Notes: a model not told the origin generated them from the letters alone. Positions 8,777-17,240 are shown, counted from the first letter of the stretch. The stretch: DNA of 42,575 nt from an uncultured Clostridia bacterium (GCA_944380455.1 CALWHR010000107.1:1-42575); one strand, 5' to 3'. Numbers and translations are program-made.

Positions 8777-9580
8777 ATGGGTGCAAATCAAACAATAGGA
8801 AAGAATGTTATTATTAAAGAAAATGTTATATTGGGTGATAATATAAATATTGGTGATAATGTTTACTTTGATGCGAACTGCATTATTCGTGATAATGTTA
8901 CAATCGGAAATAATAGTACTATAGGAGCAAATTGCATTATTGGTGAGTATCAGATGGACTTTTATACTAATGGCAGAAAATCTGCTTATCATCCTCTTAC
9001 AATTGGTGAAAATGATTTGATAAGAAGTGGTACAATTATTTATGGTGATTGTGTAATTGGAAATGATTTTCAGACAGGACATATGGTTTCTATTAGAGAA
9101 AAAGCTAATATAGGAAACCATGTAAGCGTTGGTACACTTTCTGATATACAGGGATTTTGTGAGATTGGTAATTATGTTAGAATGCATAGTTACTGCCATA
9201 TAGCACAAAAAACAGTTATAGAAGATTATGTATGGTTATTTCCAAGAGTTACTTTTACGAATGATCCAACACCTCCATCTGACAGACTTATTGGTGCAAC
9301 TGTAAAATCTTTTGCTGTTATTTCTACTGGTTCAACTATTTTACCTGGTGTAACAATAGAGGGAGATTCTTTAATTGCTGCAGGAGCAACAGTTGTAAAG
9401 GATGTTAAGGCTTTTTCTGTGGTAGGTGGAGTTCCTGGCAAAGTGATAGGTGATATAAGAAATATAAAGAATCATTTTACAGGAGAACAGGTATATCCTT
9501 GGAGATATAGCTTTAAACGAGGTATGCCATGGCAGGATTGCGGGTATGAAGCTTGGGATGAGGCCAATAATAAAGAATAA
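8777..9580 (+). CDS. Left-handed beta-helix (hexapeptide-repeat) sugar N-acyltransferase
   Basis: A 267-residue acyltransferase of the LbH class. ATG 8777 is chosen because AAAGGAGA lies at ideal distance; ATG 8771 would be too close. From residue 5 on there are many imperfect hexapeptide repeats ([LIV]-G-x-x-x-x pattern: IGKNVIIKENVILGDN, IGDNVYF, IGNNSTIGANCIIGE), interrupted by a loop containing YHPLTIGEND and returning with ILPGVTIEGDSLIAAGATVV. This is the fold of QdtC/FdtC-type dTDP-3-amino-3,6-dideoxyhexose N-acetyltransferases. Its place between the aminotransferase and the ketoisomerase makes that the most likely role, with acetyl-CoA as donor. The chain beyond the helix ends in an aromatic, Trp-rich segment (YPWRYSFKRGMPWQD). 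Acyl group and exact sugar are not determined. Confidence 0.82.
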   Translation: MGANQTIGKNVIIKENVILGDNINIGDNVYFDANCIIRDNVTIGNNSTIGANCIIGEYQMDFYTNGRKSAYHPLTIGENDLIRSGTIIYGDCVIGNDFQTGHMVSIREKANIGNHVSVGTLSDIQGFCEIGNYVRMHSYCHIAQKTVIEDYVWLFPRVTFTNDPTPPSDRLIGATVKSFAVISTGSTILPGVTIEGDSLIAAGATVVKDVKAFSVVGGVPGKVIGDIRNIKNHFTGEQVYPWRYSFKRGMPWQDCGYEAWDEANNKE

Positions 9581-9594
9581 TTAAGGTGAAATAA

Positions 9595-10002
9595 ATGAGA
9601 AACTATAAGTTATTAAATTTTAAAGTTAATGGCAATGAAATGGGAAAACTTGTGGCAATAGAAGGATTAAATCAAATACCTTTTGAAATTAAAAGAATAT
9701 TCTATATTTATGGTGTCAAAGGTGACGCAGTTAGGGGCAGACATTCAAATCGTAACAGTGAGTTTGTTATGATTAATGTTAAAGGAAGTGCAGATGTACG
9801 TTTACATGACGGAAGTAAGGAGCATGTTGTTAATCTTTCAAAACCAAATGAAGGACTTTATATACCTAAGCTTATGTGGAAAGACATGTATAATTTTTCA
9901 GATGATTGTGTAATGCTCGTTTTATCAAGTGAAGTATATGATGAAAATGAGTATATTCGTGACTTTGATGAATTTTTAAAGGAAGTGTCAAAGAATGAAT
10001 AA
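9595..10002 (+). CDS. dTDP-4-keto-6-deoxyhexose 3,4-ketoisomerase (FdtA/QdtA, WxcM-like cupin)
   Basis: A 135-residue single-domain cupin. It should convert the dTDP-4-keto-6-deoxyglucose made by RmlB into the 3-keto isomer used by the aminotransferase at 7078. Family features seen are RIFYIYGVKGDAVRGRH before the active-site strand, then SEFVMINVKGSADVRLHDG, GLYIPKLMWKDMYNF, and the hallmark ending VLSSEVYDENEYIRDFDEFL. The usual RGxHAH motif reads RGRHSN here: the first His (H50) is kept and the second is Asn (N52). This may be a subfamily variant. The gene overlaps the next by 8 bases (ATGAATAA), which suggests translational coupling with the GtrB-like enzyme. Confidence 0.84.
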   Translation: MRNYKLLNFKVNGNEMGKLVAIEGLNQIPFEIKRIFYIYGVKGDAVRGRHSNRNSEFVMINVKGSADVRLHDGSKEHVVNLSKPNEGLYIPKLMWKDMYNFSDDCVMLVLSSEVYDENEYIRDFDEFLKEVSKNE

Positions 10003-10951
10003 ATTATCAATAATTATACCTGTTTATTATAACAGTGAAACGCTTGAAGCTCTTTATAACGATATAGAAAAAGAAGTTTTGCCTCAATTAAATGATTATG
10101 AGATAGTAATGGTTGATGATGGTTCAGGCGATTCTTCTTGGGAAGTTATGAATTTAATTGCAGAAAAAGACAGTAATGTAAAACTTATAAAGTTATCAAG
10201 AAATTTTGGTTCGCATGCAGCTATCTATGCTGGACTTTCTTACTGTACAGGTGACTGTGCTACGATAAAAGCTGCTGACTTACAAGAGCCTTCCAGTATA
10301 TTGATTGACATGTATAAAAAATGGGAAGAAGGCAACAAAGTAGTTTTAGCGGTAAGGAGTGACCGGAAGGAGAGCTTTTCTCAAAAACTATTTGCAAATC
10401 TTTACTATTGGCTGGTTAGAAAGTTTGCAATACCTAAAATGCCAAAGGGCGGATTTGACTGTTATTTAATTGACAGAAAAGTTATAGATGTGTTAAAGTG
10501 CCTTGATGAGGTAAATTCTGCCGTAACATTACAAATTTTATGGTCGGGATTTAAAACGGATATGATATATTATGTAAGAAAGAAAAGAGAAGTAGGAAGT
10601 TCAAAGTGGACTTTAGCAAAGAAAATAAAACTTGTTGTTGATTCAATGATAGGTTTTTCTTTTTTCCCTATTCGTTTTATGTCGGTCTTAGGTATATTTT
10701 TTACTGTAATAGCGTTTTGTTGGGGTATTTGGGTTTTAATTGGCAAAATGCTTGGCAGAGTACCGGTAGAAGGTTGGACAAGTTTAATGATTATAGTTAT
10801 TTTATCATCAGGAATGATTTTGACAACTTTAGGCATATTGGGAGAATATATATGGCGAGCTTTGGATGCATCGAGAAACAGACCAGTTTTTATTGTTGAT
10901 GAAAAAAACTTTAATTGTAATACAAGCGCAGAAGAAAATGAGGATAGTTAA
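9995..10951 (+). CDS. GtrB-like undecaprenyl-phosphate glycosyltransferase
   Basis: A 318-residue GT2 enzyme of the DPM1/GtrB type. It transfers a sugar from a nucleotide donor to undecaprenyl phosphate at the inner membrane face. Residues 1-220 are the GT-A catalytic domain: LSIIIPVYYN at the start, VMVDDGSGDSSW as the first acidic motif, and KAADLQEPSS as the DxD-like metal site. The SRNFGSHAAIYAGLSYC stretch is characteristic of GtrB/DPM1 proteins. Two C-terminal transmembrane helices lie at about 225-300. The start overlaps the ketoisomerase stop, and the stop overlaps the start of the GtrA-like gene (TAATG). Donor sugar is unknown; an acylated dTDP-3-amino sugar from the neighbouring genes is possible, as is UDP-glucose. 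Confidence 0.82.
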   Translation: MNKLSIIIPVYYNSETLEALYNDIEKEVLPQLNDYEIVMVDDGSGDSSWEVMNLIAEKDSNVKLIKLSRNFGSHAAIYAGLSYCTGDCATIKAADLQEPSSILIDMYKKWEEGNKVVLAVRSDRKESFSQKLFANLYYWLVRKFAIPKMPKGGFDCYLIDRKVIDVLKCLDEVNSAVTLQILWSGFKTDMIYYVRKKREVGSSKWTLAKKIKLVVDSMIGFSFFPIRFMSVLGIFFTVIAFCWGIWVLIGKMLGRVPVEGWTSLMIIVILSSGMILTTLGILGEYIWRALDASRNRPVFIVDEKNFNCNTSAEENEDS

Positions 10952-11355
10952 TGTATTTAAATAGTGAGTTGAAATTTAAATTATTACAGCTAATTAGATT
11001 TATTTTTGTTGGATTTTCAAATACACTAATTTCATTAATTGTGTATTATGTCCTTGTATATATTGGAGTAAATTATTTAATTAGCAATGTGGTAGGATAT
11101 ATAATAAGTTCAATTTGGGGGTACTTTTTAAGTAAGATATGGGTTTTTAGTGCAAAGAAAGTAAGTGTTAAAGAATCTCTTATTAAGTTCTACATTACTT
11201 ACGGAAGCTCTTTTTTACTTAATGTTTGTTTGATGTTTATATGGGTTAACATATTTGAAATTTCAAAATTAGTAGCTCCGATTTTAACTTTATTTTTTAC
11301 TATACCTTATAATTTCATATTAAGTAAATTTTGGGTTTTTAAATTGAAAGATTAA
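10951..11355 (+). CDS. GtrA-like membrane protein (putative lipid-linked sugar flippase)
   Basis: A 134-residue protein with four hydrophobic helices, the size and layout of the GtrA family. The opening LIRFIFVGFSNTLISLIVYY and the ending YNFILSKFWVF, echoed by YFLSKIWVF mid-protein, are the family's two signature stretches. GtrA proteins are thought to flip undecaprenyl-phosphate-linked monosaccharides made by GtrB to the outer face. Its start codon overlaps the stop of the GtrB-like gene, the usual gtrA/gtrB coupling in reversed order. The matching outer-face transferase would be the GtrII-like protein at 3412 or the broken GT-C at 5316. Confidence 0.83.
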   Translation: MYLNSELKFKLLQLIRFIFVGFSNTLISLIVYYVLVYIGVNYLISNVVGYIISSIWGYFLSKIWVFSAKKVSVKESLIKFYITYGSSFLLNVCLMFIWVNIFEISKLVAPILTLFFTIPYNFILSKFWVFKLKD

Positions 11356-11388
11356 TAATTTTAGTTTGTTTTTTAATAGGAGATTGAT

Positions 11389-12270
11389 ATGAAAGGCATT
11401 ATTCTTGCCGGAGGCTCCGGCACACGTCTTTATCCGTTAACTAAATCGGTTTCAAAGCAGGTTTTGCCTATATATGACAAACCTATGATATATTATCCTT
11501 TGTCTACCCTTATGCTTGCTGGAATAAAGGAAATATTAATTATATCTACACCAAGAGATATGCCAGTTTTTGCAGAGCTTTTAAAAGATGGTTCAGACTT
11601 AGGTCTTAATATTTCTTATGCCATGCAGATGAATCCAAATGGACTTGCTGAGGCATTTATTATCGGCGAAAAATTTATAGGCAATGACTCTGTGTGTCTT
11701 GTTTTAGGTGATAATATATTCTATGCAAGCAGGTTTTCGGAAATGCTTGAAAACGCCAAATGTAAAGTTGAATCTGAGGGCGGTGCAGTTATTTTTGGCT
11801 ATAACGTGCCTAATCCGTCTGCTTTTGGTATAGTTGAGTTTGATAAAAACGGAAATGTACTTTCAATAGAAGAAAAGCCAGAAAATCCAAAATCAAACTA
11901 TGCTGTTCCAGGACTTTATTTTTATGATAACTCCGTAATAGAAATAGCCAAAAATGTTAAACCTTCTGCAAGAGGAGAGCTTGAGATAACATCTGTAAAT
12001 AATAAATATTTAAAGCAAAATAAACTAAAAGTTTTGCTTTTTGGCCGTGGCATGGCGTGGCTTGATACAGGAACTCATGAAGGACTTTTGGAGGCATCTA
12101 ATTTTGTTTCTATTATTCAGAAACGTCAGGGTCTTTATGTATCTTGCATTGAAGAAATTGCATACAGAAAAGGCTACATAACAAAAGAAAAGCTTGTTGA
12201 ATTAGCTCAGCCGATGTTAAAAACTGATTATGGAAAGTATCTTATGCGTGTTGCGGAGGAAAAAATATGA
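11389..12270 (+). CDS. rfbA: Glucose-1-phosphate thymidylyltransferase RmlA
   Basis: A 293-residue cytosolic nucleotidyltransferase that makes dTDP-glucose from dTTP and glucose-1-phosphate. The N-terminal [11 protein letters not shown] signature is intact, followed by [20 protein letters not shown] and the LGDNIFY metal-binding region; [20 protein letters not shown] and [11 protein letters not shown] are also diagnostic. Length is normal for the short RmlA class. The start has AGGAGA at the right distance, and its end overlaps rmlB by 4 bases (ATGA). Codons here are richer in G and C than in the genes before it, so it may belong to an older part of the locus. Confidence 0.96.
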   Translation: MKGIILAGGSGTRLYPLTKSVSKQVLPIYDKPMIYYPLSTLMLAGIKEILIISTPRDMPVFAELLKDGSDLGLNISYAMQMNPNGLAEAFIIGEKFIGNDSVCLVLGDNIFYASRFSEMLENAKCKVESEGGAVIFGYNVPNPSAFGIVEFDKNGNVLSIEEKPENPKSNYAVPGLYFYDNSVIEIAKNVKPSARGELEITSVNNKYLKQNKLKVLLFGRGMAWLDTGTHEGLLEASNFVSIIQKRQGLYVSCIEEIAYRKGYITKEKLVELAQPMLKTDYGKYLMRVAEEKI

Positions 12271-13319
12271 AAAATATACTTGTAACTGGCGGAGCTGGTT
12301 TTATAGGCTCAAATTTTGTAAAGCAGATGCTTGATAAAGAAAAAGAATTTGATTTGCTTATTAATCTGGATTTGCTTACTTATGCCGGAAATCTGGAAAA
12401 TCTTAAAGAAATTGAAAATGATAAAAGATATAAATTCATAAAAGGCGATATATGCGACAGAAACCTTGTTGAAAACATATTTAATGAATATGATATTGAT
12501 ACGGTTGTAAATTTCGCTGCAGAAAGCCATGTAGACAGGAGTATTGAAGACCCTGAAATATTCTTAAAAACTAATATTTTTGGTACACAGGTGCTTCTTG
12601 ATGCAGCCAAAAAATATTGGAAGATAAATCCTGATGATAAATATTCAAAAGAATATAAATCTGGAGTAAAATATTTGCAGGTTTCAACAGATGAGGTTTA
12701 TGGTGCTTTGGGCAAATCCGGGATGTTTACAGAAACAACACCTCTTTCACCAAACAGCCCTTACTCAGCATCAAAAGCAAGTGCGGATATGTTTGCAAGA
12801 GCTTATTATGAAACTTATGCTCTGCCTGTAAACATAACACGTTGTTCAAACAATTACGGTCCTTATCAGTTTCCTGAAAAGCTTATTCCGCTTATGATAA
12901 ATAACTGTAAAACGGGTAAAAAACTGCCTGTATATGGTGACGGAATGCAAATTAGAGATTGGCTTCACGTTAGCGACCATTGTGCTGCAATAAGAACTGT
13001 TTTGCATAAAGGTATTGTTGGTGCAGTTTATAACATAGGCGGAAACAATGAAAAAGCTAATATAGAGATTGTTAAGCTTATTATAAAAGAGCTTGGTGCT
13101 TCGGAAAATTTAATTGAACATGTGAAAGACAGGCCAGGGCATGACAGAAGATATGCCATTGATAATACTAAAATAACTTCTCAGCTTGGATGGAAGCCTG
13201 AATATACATTTGAACGTGGGATACATGAAACAATTCAGTGGTATTTAAAAAATGAGGACTGGCTTAAAAATATTACATCAGGAGCTTATGAAAAGTATTA
13301 CGAAAATATGTATAAGTAA
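12267..13319 (+). CDS. rfbB: dTDP-glucose 4,6-dehydratase RmlB
   Basis: A 350-residue extended short-chain dehydrogenase that converts dTDP-glucose to dTDP-4-keto-6-deoxyglucose. The NAD-binding [10 protein letters not shown] opens the protein. [14 protein letters not shown] and [10 protein letters not shown] contain the family's catalytic Thr-Asp-Glu, and [12 protein letters not shown] gives the Tyr-x3-Lys pair. [15 protein letters not shown] and [13 protein letters not shown] complete the substrate site. rmlC and rmlD are not in the window, so its product probably feeds the ketoisomerase at 9595 rather than rhamnose. It is translationally coupled to rmlA. Confidence 0.96.
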   Translation: MKNILVTGGAGFIGSNFVKQMLDKEKEFDLLINLDLLTYAGNLENLKEIENDKRYKFIKGDICDRNLVENIFNEYDIDTVVNFAAESHVDRSIEDPEIFLKTNIFGTQVLLDAAKKYWKINPDDKYSKEYKSGVKYLQVSTDEVYGALGKSGMFTETTPLSPNSPYSASKASADMFARAYYETYALPVNITRCSNNYGPYQFPEKLIPLMINNCKTGKKLPVYGDGMQIRDWLHVSDHCAAIRTVLHKGIVGAVYNIGGNNEKANIEIVKLIIKELGASENLIEHVKDRPGHDRRYAIDNTKITSQLGWKPEYTFERGIHETIQWYLKNEDWLKNITSGAYEKYYENMYK

Positions 13320-13336
13320 TGTAAAGGAGCAACAAA

Positions 13337-14434
13337 ATGAAAAAAGTAATGGTTGTATTCGGCACACGCCCGGAAGCTATTAAAATGTGTCCGCTTGTAA
13401 ACGAGTTAAAATCAAGAAAAAGCTTTGAAACAGTTGTTTGTGTAACAGGTCAGCACAGACAGATGCTCGACCAGGTTTTAAAGGCGTTTAATGTAGAGCC
13501 AGAGTACGATTTATCCATTATGAAGGATAAGCAGACTCTTTTTGATGTTACAACAAACATTTTAAACAGAATAAAAGAAGTTCTTGAAAAGGAAAAGCCT
13601 GATGTAGTACTTGTTCATGGAGACACAACTACTACATTTACAACGGCCTTAGCTTGTTTCTACCTTCAGATACCTGTAGGTCATGTAGAGGCAGGACTTA
13701 GAACATATAATATTTATTCTCCATACCCTGAGGAGTTTAACCGTCAGGCTGTTGGTATTATGGCAAGGTTTAACTTTGCGCCTACAGAGGTTTCAAAGGG
13801 CAATCTTTTAAGAGAAGGCAAAAGTGAGGACACAATTTTTGTAACAGGAAACACTGCCATAGATGCCCTTAAAACAACTGTCCGTGACGATTATGAAAAT
13901 GAGCACTTAAAATGGGCAGAGGACAGCCGCCTTATAATGCTTACAGCTCACAGACGTGAAAACTTAGGCGAGCCAATGCACCATATGTTCAGAGCAATAC
14001 GCCGTATTGTAGACGAAACGCCAGACATAAAAGTTATATATCCAATACACATGAACCCTGTTGTAAGAAAAGCGGCAGATGAGGAACTTGGTGATGATGA
14101 TAGGATTCGCATTATAGAACCTCTTGATGTGCTTGATTTCCATAACTTCCTTTCAAGGAGCTATCTTATACTTACAGACAGCGGCGGAATACAGGAGGAG
14201 GCACCTTCACTTGGAAAGCCTGTTCTTGTAATGCGTGACACAACAGAAAGGCCTGAAGGTATTAAGGCCGGAACACTTAAACTTGTTGGAACAAATGAAG
14301 AAACTATATACAACGAGTTTAAAAAGCTTCTTACAAGCAAAGAAGAATATGACAAAATGAGCAAAGCGTCAAACCCTTACGGTGATGGTTTTGCTTGCAG
14401 GAGAATTGCTGATATACTGGAGAAACATTTATAA
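13337..14434 (+). CDS. wecB: UDP-N-acetylglucosamine 2-epimerase (non-hydrolysing)
   Basis: A 365-residue GT-B-fold epimerase interconverting UDP-GlcNAc and UDP-ManNAc, a precursor for teichoic-acid linkage units and other wall glycans. Family marks are VFGTRPEAIKMCPL at the N-terminus, TGQHRQMLD, VHGDTTTTF, HVEAGLRTYNIYSPYPEE, LTAHRRENLG, and the C-terminal LTDSGGIQEEAPSLGKPVLV with RDTTERPE. The start is set by AAAGGAG. It follows rmlB by 17 bases in the same direction. No ManNAc dehydrogenase (WecC) is in view, so free UDP-ManNAc is probably used. Confidence 0.95.
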   Translation: MKKVMVVFGTRPEAIKMCPLVNELKSRKSFETVVCVTGQHRQMLDQVLKAFNVEPEYDLSIMKDKQTLFDVTTNILNRIKEVLEKEKPDVVLVHGDTTTTFTTALACFYLQIPVGHVEAGLRTYNIYSPYPEEFNRQAVGIMARFNFAPTEVSKGNLLREGKSEDTIFVTGNTAIDALKTTVRDDYENEHLKWAEDSRLIMLTAHRRENLGEPMHHMFRAIRRIVDETPDIKVIYPIHMNPVVRKAADEELGDDDRIRIIEPLDVLDFHNFLSRSYLILTDSGGIQEEAPSLGKPVLVMRDTTERPEGIKAGTLKLVGTNEETIYNEFKKLLTSKEEYDKMSKASNPYGDGFACRRIADILEKHL

Positions 14435-14452
14435 TTTTAGAGGTTATTAATT

Positions 14453-15265
14453 ATGGATTATTCCGTTTTAATGTCGGTATATAAAGGCGAGAAGGCTGAG
14501 TTTTTTGAACTCAGCCTTAAAAGTATGTTTGAACAGACAGTTATGCCGGAACAGGTAGTTATAGTTTGTGACGGACCTCTTACAAAGGAACTGGATTTGG
14601 TAATTGAAAAATTTCAAAAATTATATCCTGAAATATTGACAGTAAAAAGGCTTAATAAAAATATGGGAACAGGTTATGCTGCTAATATTGGACTAAAGTT
14701 ATGCAGAAACGAATTAATTGCTAAAATGGATTCTGATGATATTTCATATAATACAAGGTGTGAAAAACAGCTTAAAGAGTTTGAAAAAGACATTTCATTA
14801 GATATGGTTGGAGGATATGTTTCTGAATTTGAAACAAACATAGAAAATGAAATATCTGTTAAAAAAGTTCCTTTAAAACATAATGAAATATTGAAATATG
14901 CAAGAAAAAGAAATCCTTTTAATAATCAAACTCTTATGTATAAAAAATCCAAAGCAATAGATTGTGGAGGATATACATGTAATACTCGTTGTGAAGATTA
15001 TGATTTTGTTGCAAAAATGATAATCAATGGTGCAAAGTGCAGGAATATTTGCGAAAATCTTGTTCATTACAGGCTGGATTCAGGAGCCTATGAGAGAAGA
15101 AAAAATCTAAAAAACACATTGGGCTTTATTAATGTAAGGTACAGAAACTGGAAAAGAGGATTTTGTTCGTTTTTTGATTTTTTAATTCCTTGTATGGTAC
15201 AGATTTGTCTGTTTATATTGCCGATTGCTTTTACTAAAAAAATATATAGTAAATTTTTACGTTAA
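14453..15265 (+). CDS. GT2-family glycosyltransferase
   Basis: A 270-residue inverting glycosyltransferase. The GT-A start SVLMSVYKGEKAEFFELSL is typical of the capsular/amylovoran GT2 subgroup. KMDSDDIS holds the DxD metal-binding motif and RCEDYDFVAKM holds the expected catalytic-base acidic pair. A hydrophobic segment near the C-terminus (FLIPCMVQICLFILPIAF) probably anchors it to the membrane. It closes the glycan gene run 19 bases after wecB. Donor and acceptor cannot be told. Confidence 0.82.
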   Translation: MDYSVLMSVYKGEKAEFFELSLKSMFEQTVMPEQVVIVCDGPLTKELDLVIEKFQKLYPEILTVKRLNKNMGTGYAANIGLKLCRNELIAKMDSDDISYNTRCEKQLKEFEKDISLDMVGGYVSEFETNIENEISVKKVPLKHNEILKYARKRNPFNNQTLMYKKSKAIDCGGYTCNTRCEDYDFVAKMIINGAKCRNICENLVHYRLDSGAYERRKNLKNTLGFINVRYRNWKRGFCSFFDFLIPCMVQICLFILPIAFTKKIYSKFLR

Positions 15266-15304
15266 TTTTTCCAATATTCAACAACTCTTTGTATCTTCCT
15301 TTTT

Positions 15305-15334
15305 TGTATAATTTTTTACTCAATACAAATACTA
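15305..15334 (+). promoter_or_regulatory. Sigma-G/sigma-F-like promoter for spoVT
   Basis: TGTATA (15305-15310) and AATACTA (15328-15334) are separated by 17 bases. This resembles the forespore sigma-G/F pattern (TGnATA, 17-18 bases, CATACTA) with one mismatch in the -10. It lies about 67 bases upstream of spoVT, which is sigma-G-dependent in Bacillus subtilis. An overlapping TATAAT could also serve a housekeeping promoter. Confidence 0.5.
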
Positions 15335-15400
15335 CAAGTACAAAAAGATTAAAAGAACGGAATTAAAATTCCGCTTAAAAAAGATACAGGAGGATGTAGA

Positions 15401-15946
15401 ATGAAAGCTACAGGGATTGTAAGAAGAATTGACGACCTTGGTCGAATTGTAATACCAAAAGAAATAAGGCGTACTCTTAGAATCAGAGAGGGTGACCCTT
15501 TAGAAATATTTACAGACAGAGAAGGCGAAATAATACTTAAAAAATATTCGCCTGTTGGGGAACTTGGTGCTTTTGCTAAAGAATATGCCGAAAGTCTTGC
15601 ACAGACAGCCGGACATATAACATGTATACTTGATAAAGACCACATTATAGCTGTTTCAGGCGGACCTAAAAAGGACTTCCTTGAAAAACATATAAGCGAT
15701 GCCATGGAGGAGTGTATTAATTCAAGAAACACTCTTAATGCTAAAAGAAGCGATGGAAATTTTGTACCGGTACTTGATGATGAAAGTGATGAAAGCTATA
15801 ATTATCAGCTTGTAACACCTATTATCTCGGAAGGCGATGTTATTGGCGCTGTAATGTTCTTATCACAGGATAAAAAGATGGGTGAAATTGAGGGGAAATT
15901 GGCACAGACGGCAGCCGGATTTTTGGCAAAACAAATGGAACAATGA
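15401..15946 (+). CDS. spoVT: Stage V sporulation transcriptional regulator SpoVT
   Basis: A 181-residue forespore transcription factor. Residues 1-50 are the AbrB/MazE-type swapped-hairpin DNA-binding domain (ATGIVRRIDDLGRIVIPKEI, then RIREGDPLEIF). Residues about 55-178 are the GAF-like domain that marks SpoVT rather than AbrB. The start has AGGAGG at good distance. SpoVT adjusts sigma-G-dependent genes late in spore formation. It has its own terminator downstream and a sigma-G-like promoter upstream, so it is probably a single-gene unit apart from the glycan genes before it. Confidence 0.95.
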   Translation: MKATGIVRRIDDLGRIVIPKEIRRTLRIREGDPLEIFTDREGEIILKKYSPVGELGAFAKEYAESLAQTAGHITCILDKDHIIAVSGGPKKDFLEKHISDAMEECINSRNTLNAKRSDGNFVPVLDDESDESYNYQLVTPIISEGDVIGAVMFLSQDKKMGEIEGKLAQTAAGFLAKQMEQ

Positions 15947-15957
15947 TTAATATTTTA

Positions 15958-15990
15958 AGGCGGAAATATTTTGTTTCCGTCTTTATTTTT
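15958..15990 (+). terminator. Intrinsic terminator after spoVT
   Basis: Inverted repeat GGCGGAAA / TTTCCGTC with a short loop, followed by TTTATTTTTAT. It begins about a dozen bases after the spoVT stop. Confidence 0.8.
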
Positions 15991-16072
15991 ATGTTTAAAA
16001 ATATTAATAAATTTAATAAAGAATATGTAAAATACATAAATTTCAATTTTTAGTTTTATAACTTCCCTTTTG

Positions 16073-16081
16073 TGGTATAAT
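16073..16081 (+). promoter_or_regulatory. Extended -10 promoter upstream of ddl-murI
   Basis: TGGTATAAT is a perfect extended -10 element (TGn plus TATAAT). No strong -35 lies at the right distance, which extended -10 promoters tolerate. The ddl start is about 100 bases downstream. The leader between them has a small CGGC/GCCG hairpin near 16148-16161. Confidence 0.6.
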
Positions 16082-16181
16082 TAAGTCTGTTTTTACCTTA
16101 TTTATGTTGTCATTAATGCGTAAATTGAATATAATAAAAATATTAACGGCTTATTAGCCGATTAAAGAAAGAGGGATAAAC

Positions 16182-17240
16182 TTGAATAAAAAAACGATAG
16201 TTGTATTATTTGGCGGGCAGTCATCAGAGCATGAAGTTTCAAGAGTTTCAGCCTCCACTATAATTTCAAATATAAGTCAGGCAAAATACTATGTTATACC
16301 TGTAGGAATTACAAAAGAAGGCAAGTGGATGATTTACAACGGCCCGGTAGAAAACATTAAAAACGGTGAATGGGAAAAATACGGCACACCTGCTGTTTTA
16401 AGTCCTGACGCAACGCATAAGGGTCTTATTAAAATTGTAGGCACAAAGGCAAAAGTTATACCGGTTGATGTTGTAATACCTGTTCTTCACGGCAAATGGG
16501 GTGAGGACGGTACAGTTCAGGGCCTTTTGGAGCTTGCCCAGATACCTTATGTTGGATGCGGCGTTTTAAGCTCATCTGTTTCTATGGATAAGGTTTATAC
16601 AAAAATAATAGCTAAAAACGCAAGAATAAATCAGGCTGATTTTGTTTGCGTTACTAAAGACGAAATTGAAAAGAAATCTGTTTTAAACAAAATAGAGAAA
16701 AAACTTGGTTATCCTTGCTTTATTAAACCGGCCAATGCAGGTTCTTCTGTAGGCATTACAAAGGCGCATAACAGACAGGAGCTTGAAAGCGGCCTTAAAT
16801 TAGCATCTGAGCACGACAGAAAAATACTTGTTGAGGAATTTATTGACGGACATGAGGTAGAGTGTGCTGTTTTAGGCAGTGTTGAAAAGGCAGACGCTTC
16901 TACAGTAGGCGAAATATTCTCCGCTGCTGAGTTTTACGATTACGACGCTAAATATAACAATGCAGAGTCTAAAACAGTTATCCCTGCCGGGCTTGACGAG
17001 AGTGTTATAGAGGAAATTAGAAAAACAGCTCTTAAAGTATTTAAGGCTGTAGACGGTTCAGGCCTTGCAAGAGTTGACTTTTTTGTTGAAAAAGGCACAA
17101 ACAGAGTTATATTTAACGAGCTTAACACACTTCCTGGTTTTACATCAATAAGCATGTACCCTAAGCTTTGGGAAAGTGCCGGCAAACCTATAGAAGAGCT
17201 TATTGACGAGCTTATATCTCTTGCCTGCTGCGGCAAGTAA
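16182..17240 (+). CDS. ddl: D-alanine--D-alanine ligase
   Basis: A 352-residue ATP-grasp ligase joining two D-alanines for the peptidoglycan stem peptide. The N-terminal VVLFGGQSSEHEVSRVSA is the Ddl signature. VLHGKWGEDGTVQGLLEL, KPANAGSSVGITKA (ATP-binding loop), VEEFIDGHEVECAVLG, and the metal-site stretch ARVDFFVE...FNELNTLPGFT are all present. TTG 16182 is used as start, with AAAGAGGG upstream and the natural MNKKTIVVLFGG beginning. It is followed 12 bases later by murI, so D-Ala-D-Ala and D-Glu supply are coupled. Confidence 0.95.
   Translation: MNKKTIVVLFGGQSSEHEVSRVSASTIISNISQAKYYVIPVGITKEGKWMIYNGPVENIKNGEWEKYGTPAVLSPDATHKGLIKIVGTKAKVIPVDVVIPVLHGKWGEDGTVQGLLELAQIPYVGCGVLSSSVSMDKVYTKIIAKNARINQADFVCVTKDEIEKKSVLNKIEKKLGYPCFIKPANAGSSVGITKAHNRQELESGLKLASEHDRKILVEEFIDGHEVECAVLGSVEKADASTVGEIFSAAEFYDYDAKYNNAESKTVIPAGLDESVIEEIRKTALKVFKAVDGSGLARVDFFVEKGTNRVIFNELNTLPGFTSISMYPKLWESAGKPIEELIDELISLACCGK

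Noticed and set aside
8747-9208. Antisense ORF of 153 codons on the minus strand
   Set aside because: It is opposite the hexapeptide-repeat acyltransferase; its Ile/Asn/Thr-rich periodic product mirrors the repeats of the real gene.
15358-15376. CGGAATT/AATTCCG palindrome upstream of spoVT as a terminator
   Set aside because: The plus-strand downstream sequence is A-rich, not a T-tract. It may be a leader structure, but I cannot support a function.
15349-15732. Antisense ORF of 127 codons opposite spoVT
   Set aside because: SpoVT is complete with promoter and terminator; the antisense frame has no start signals.
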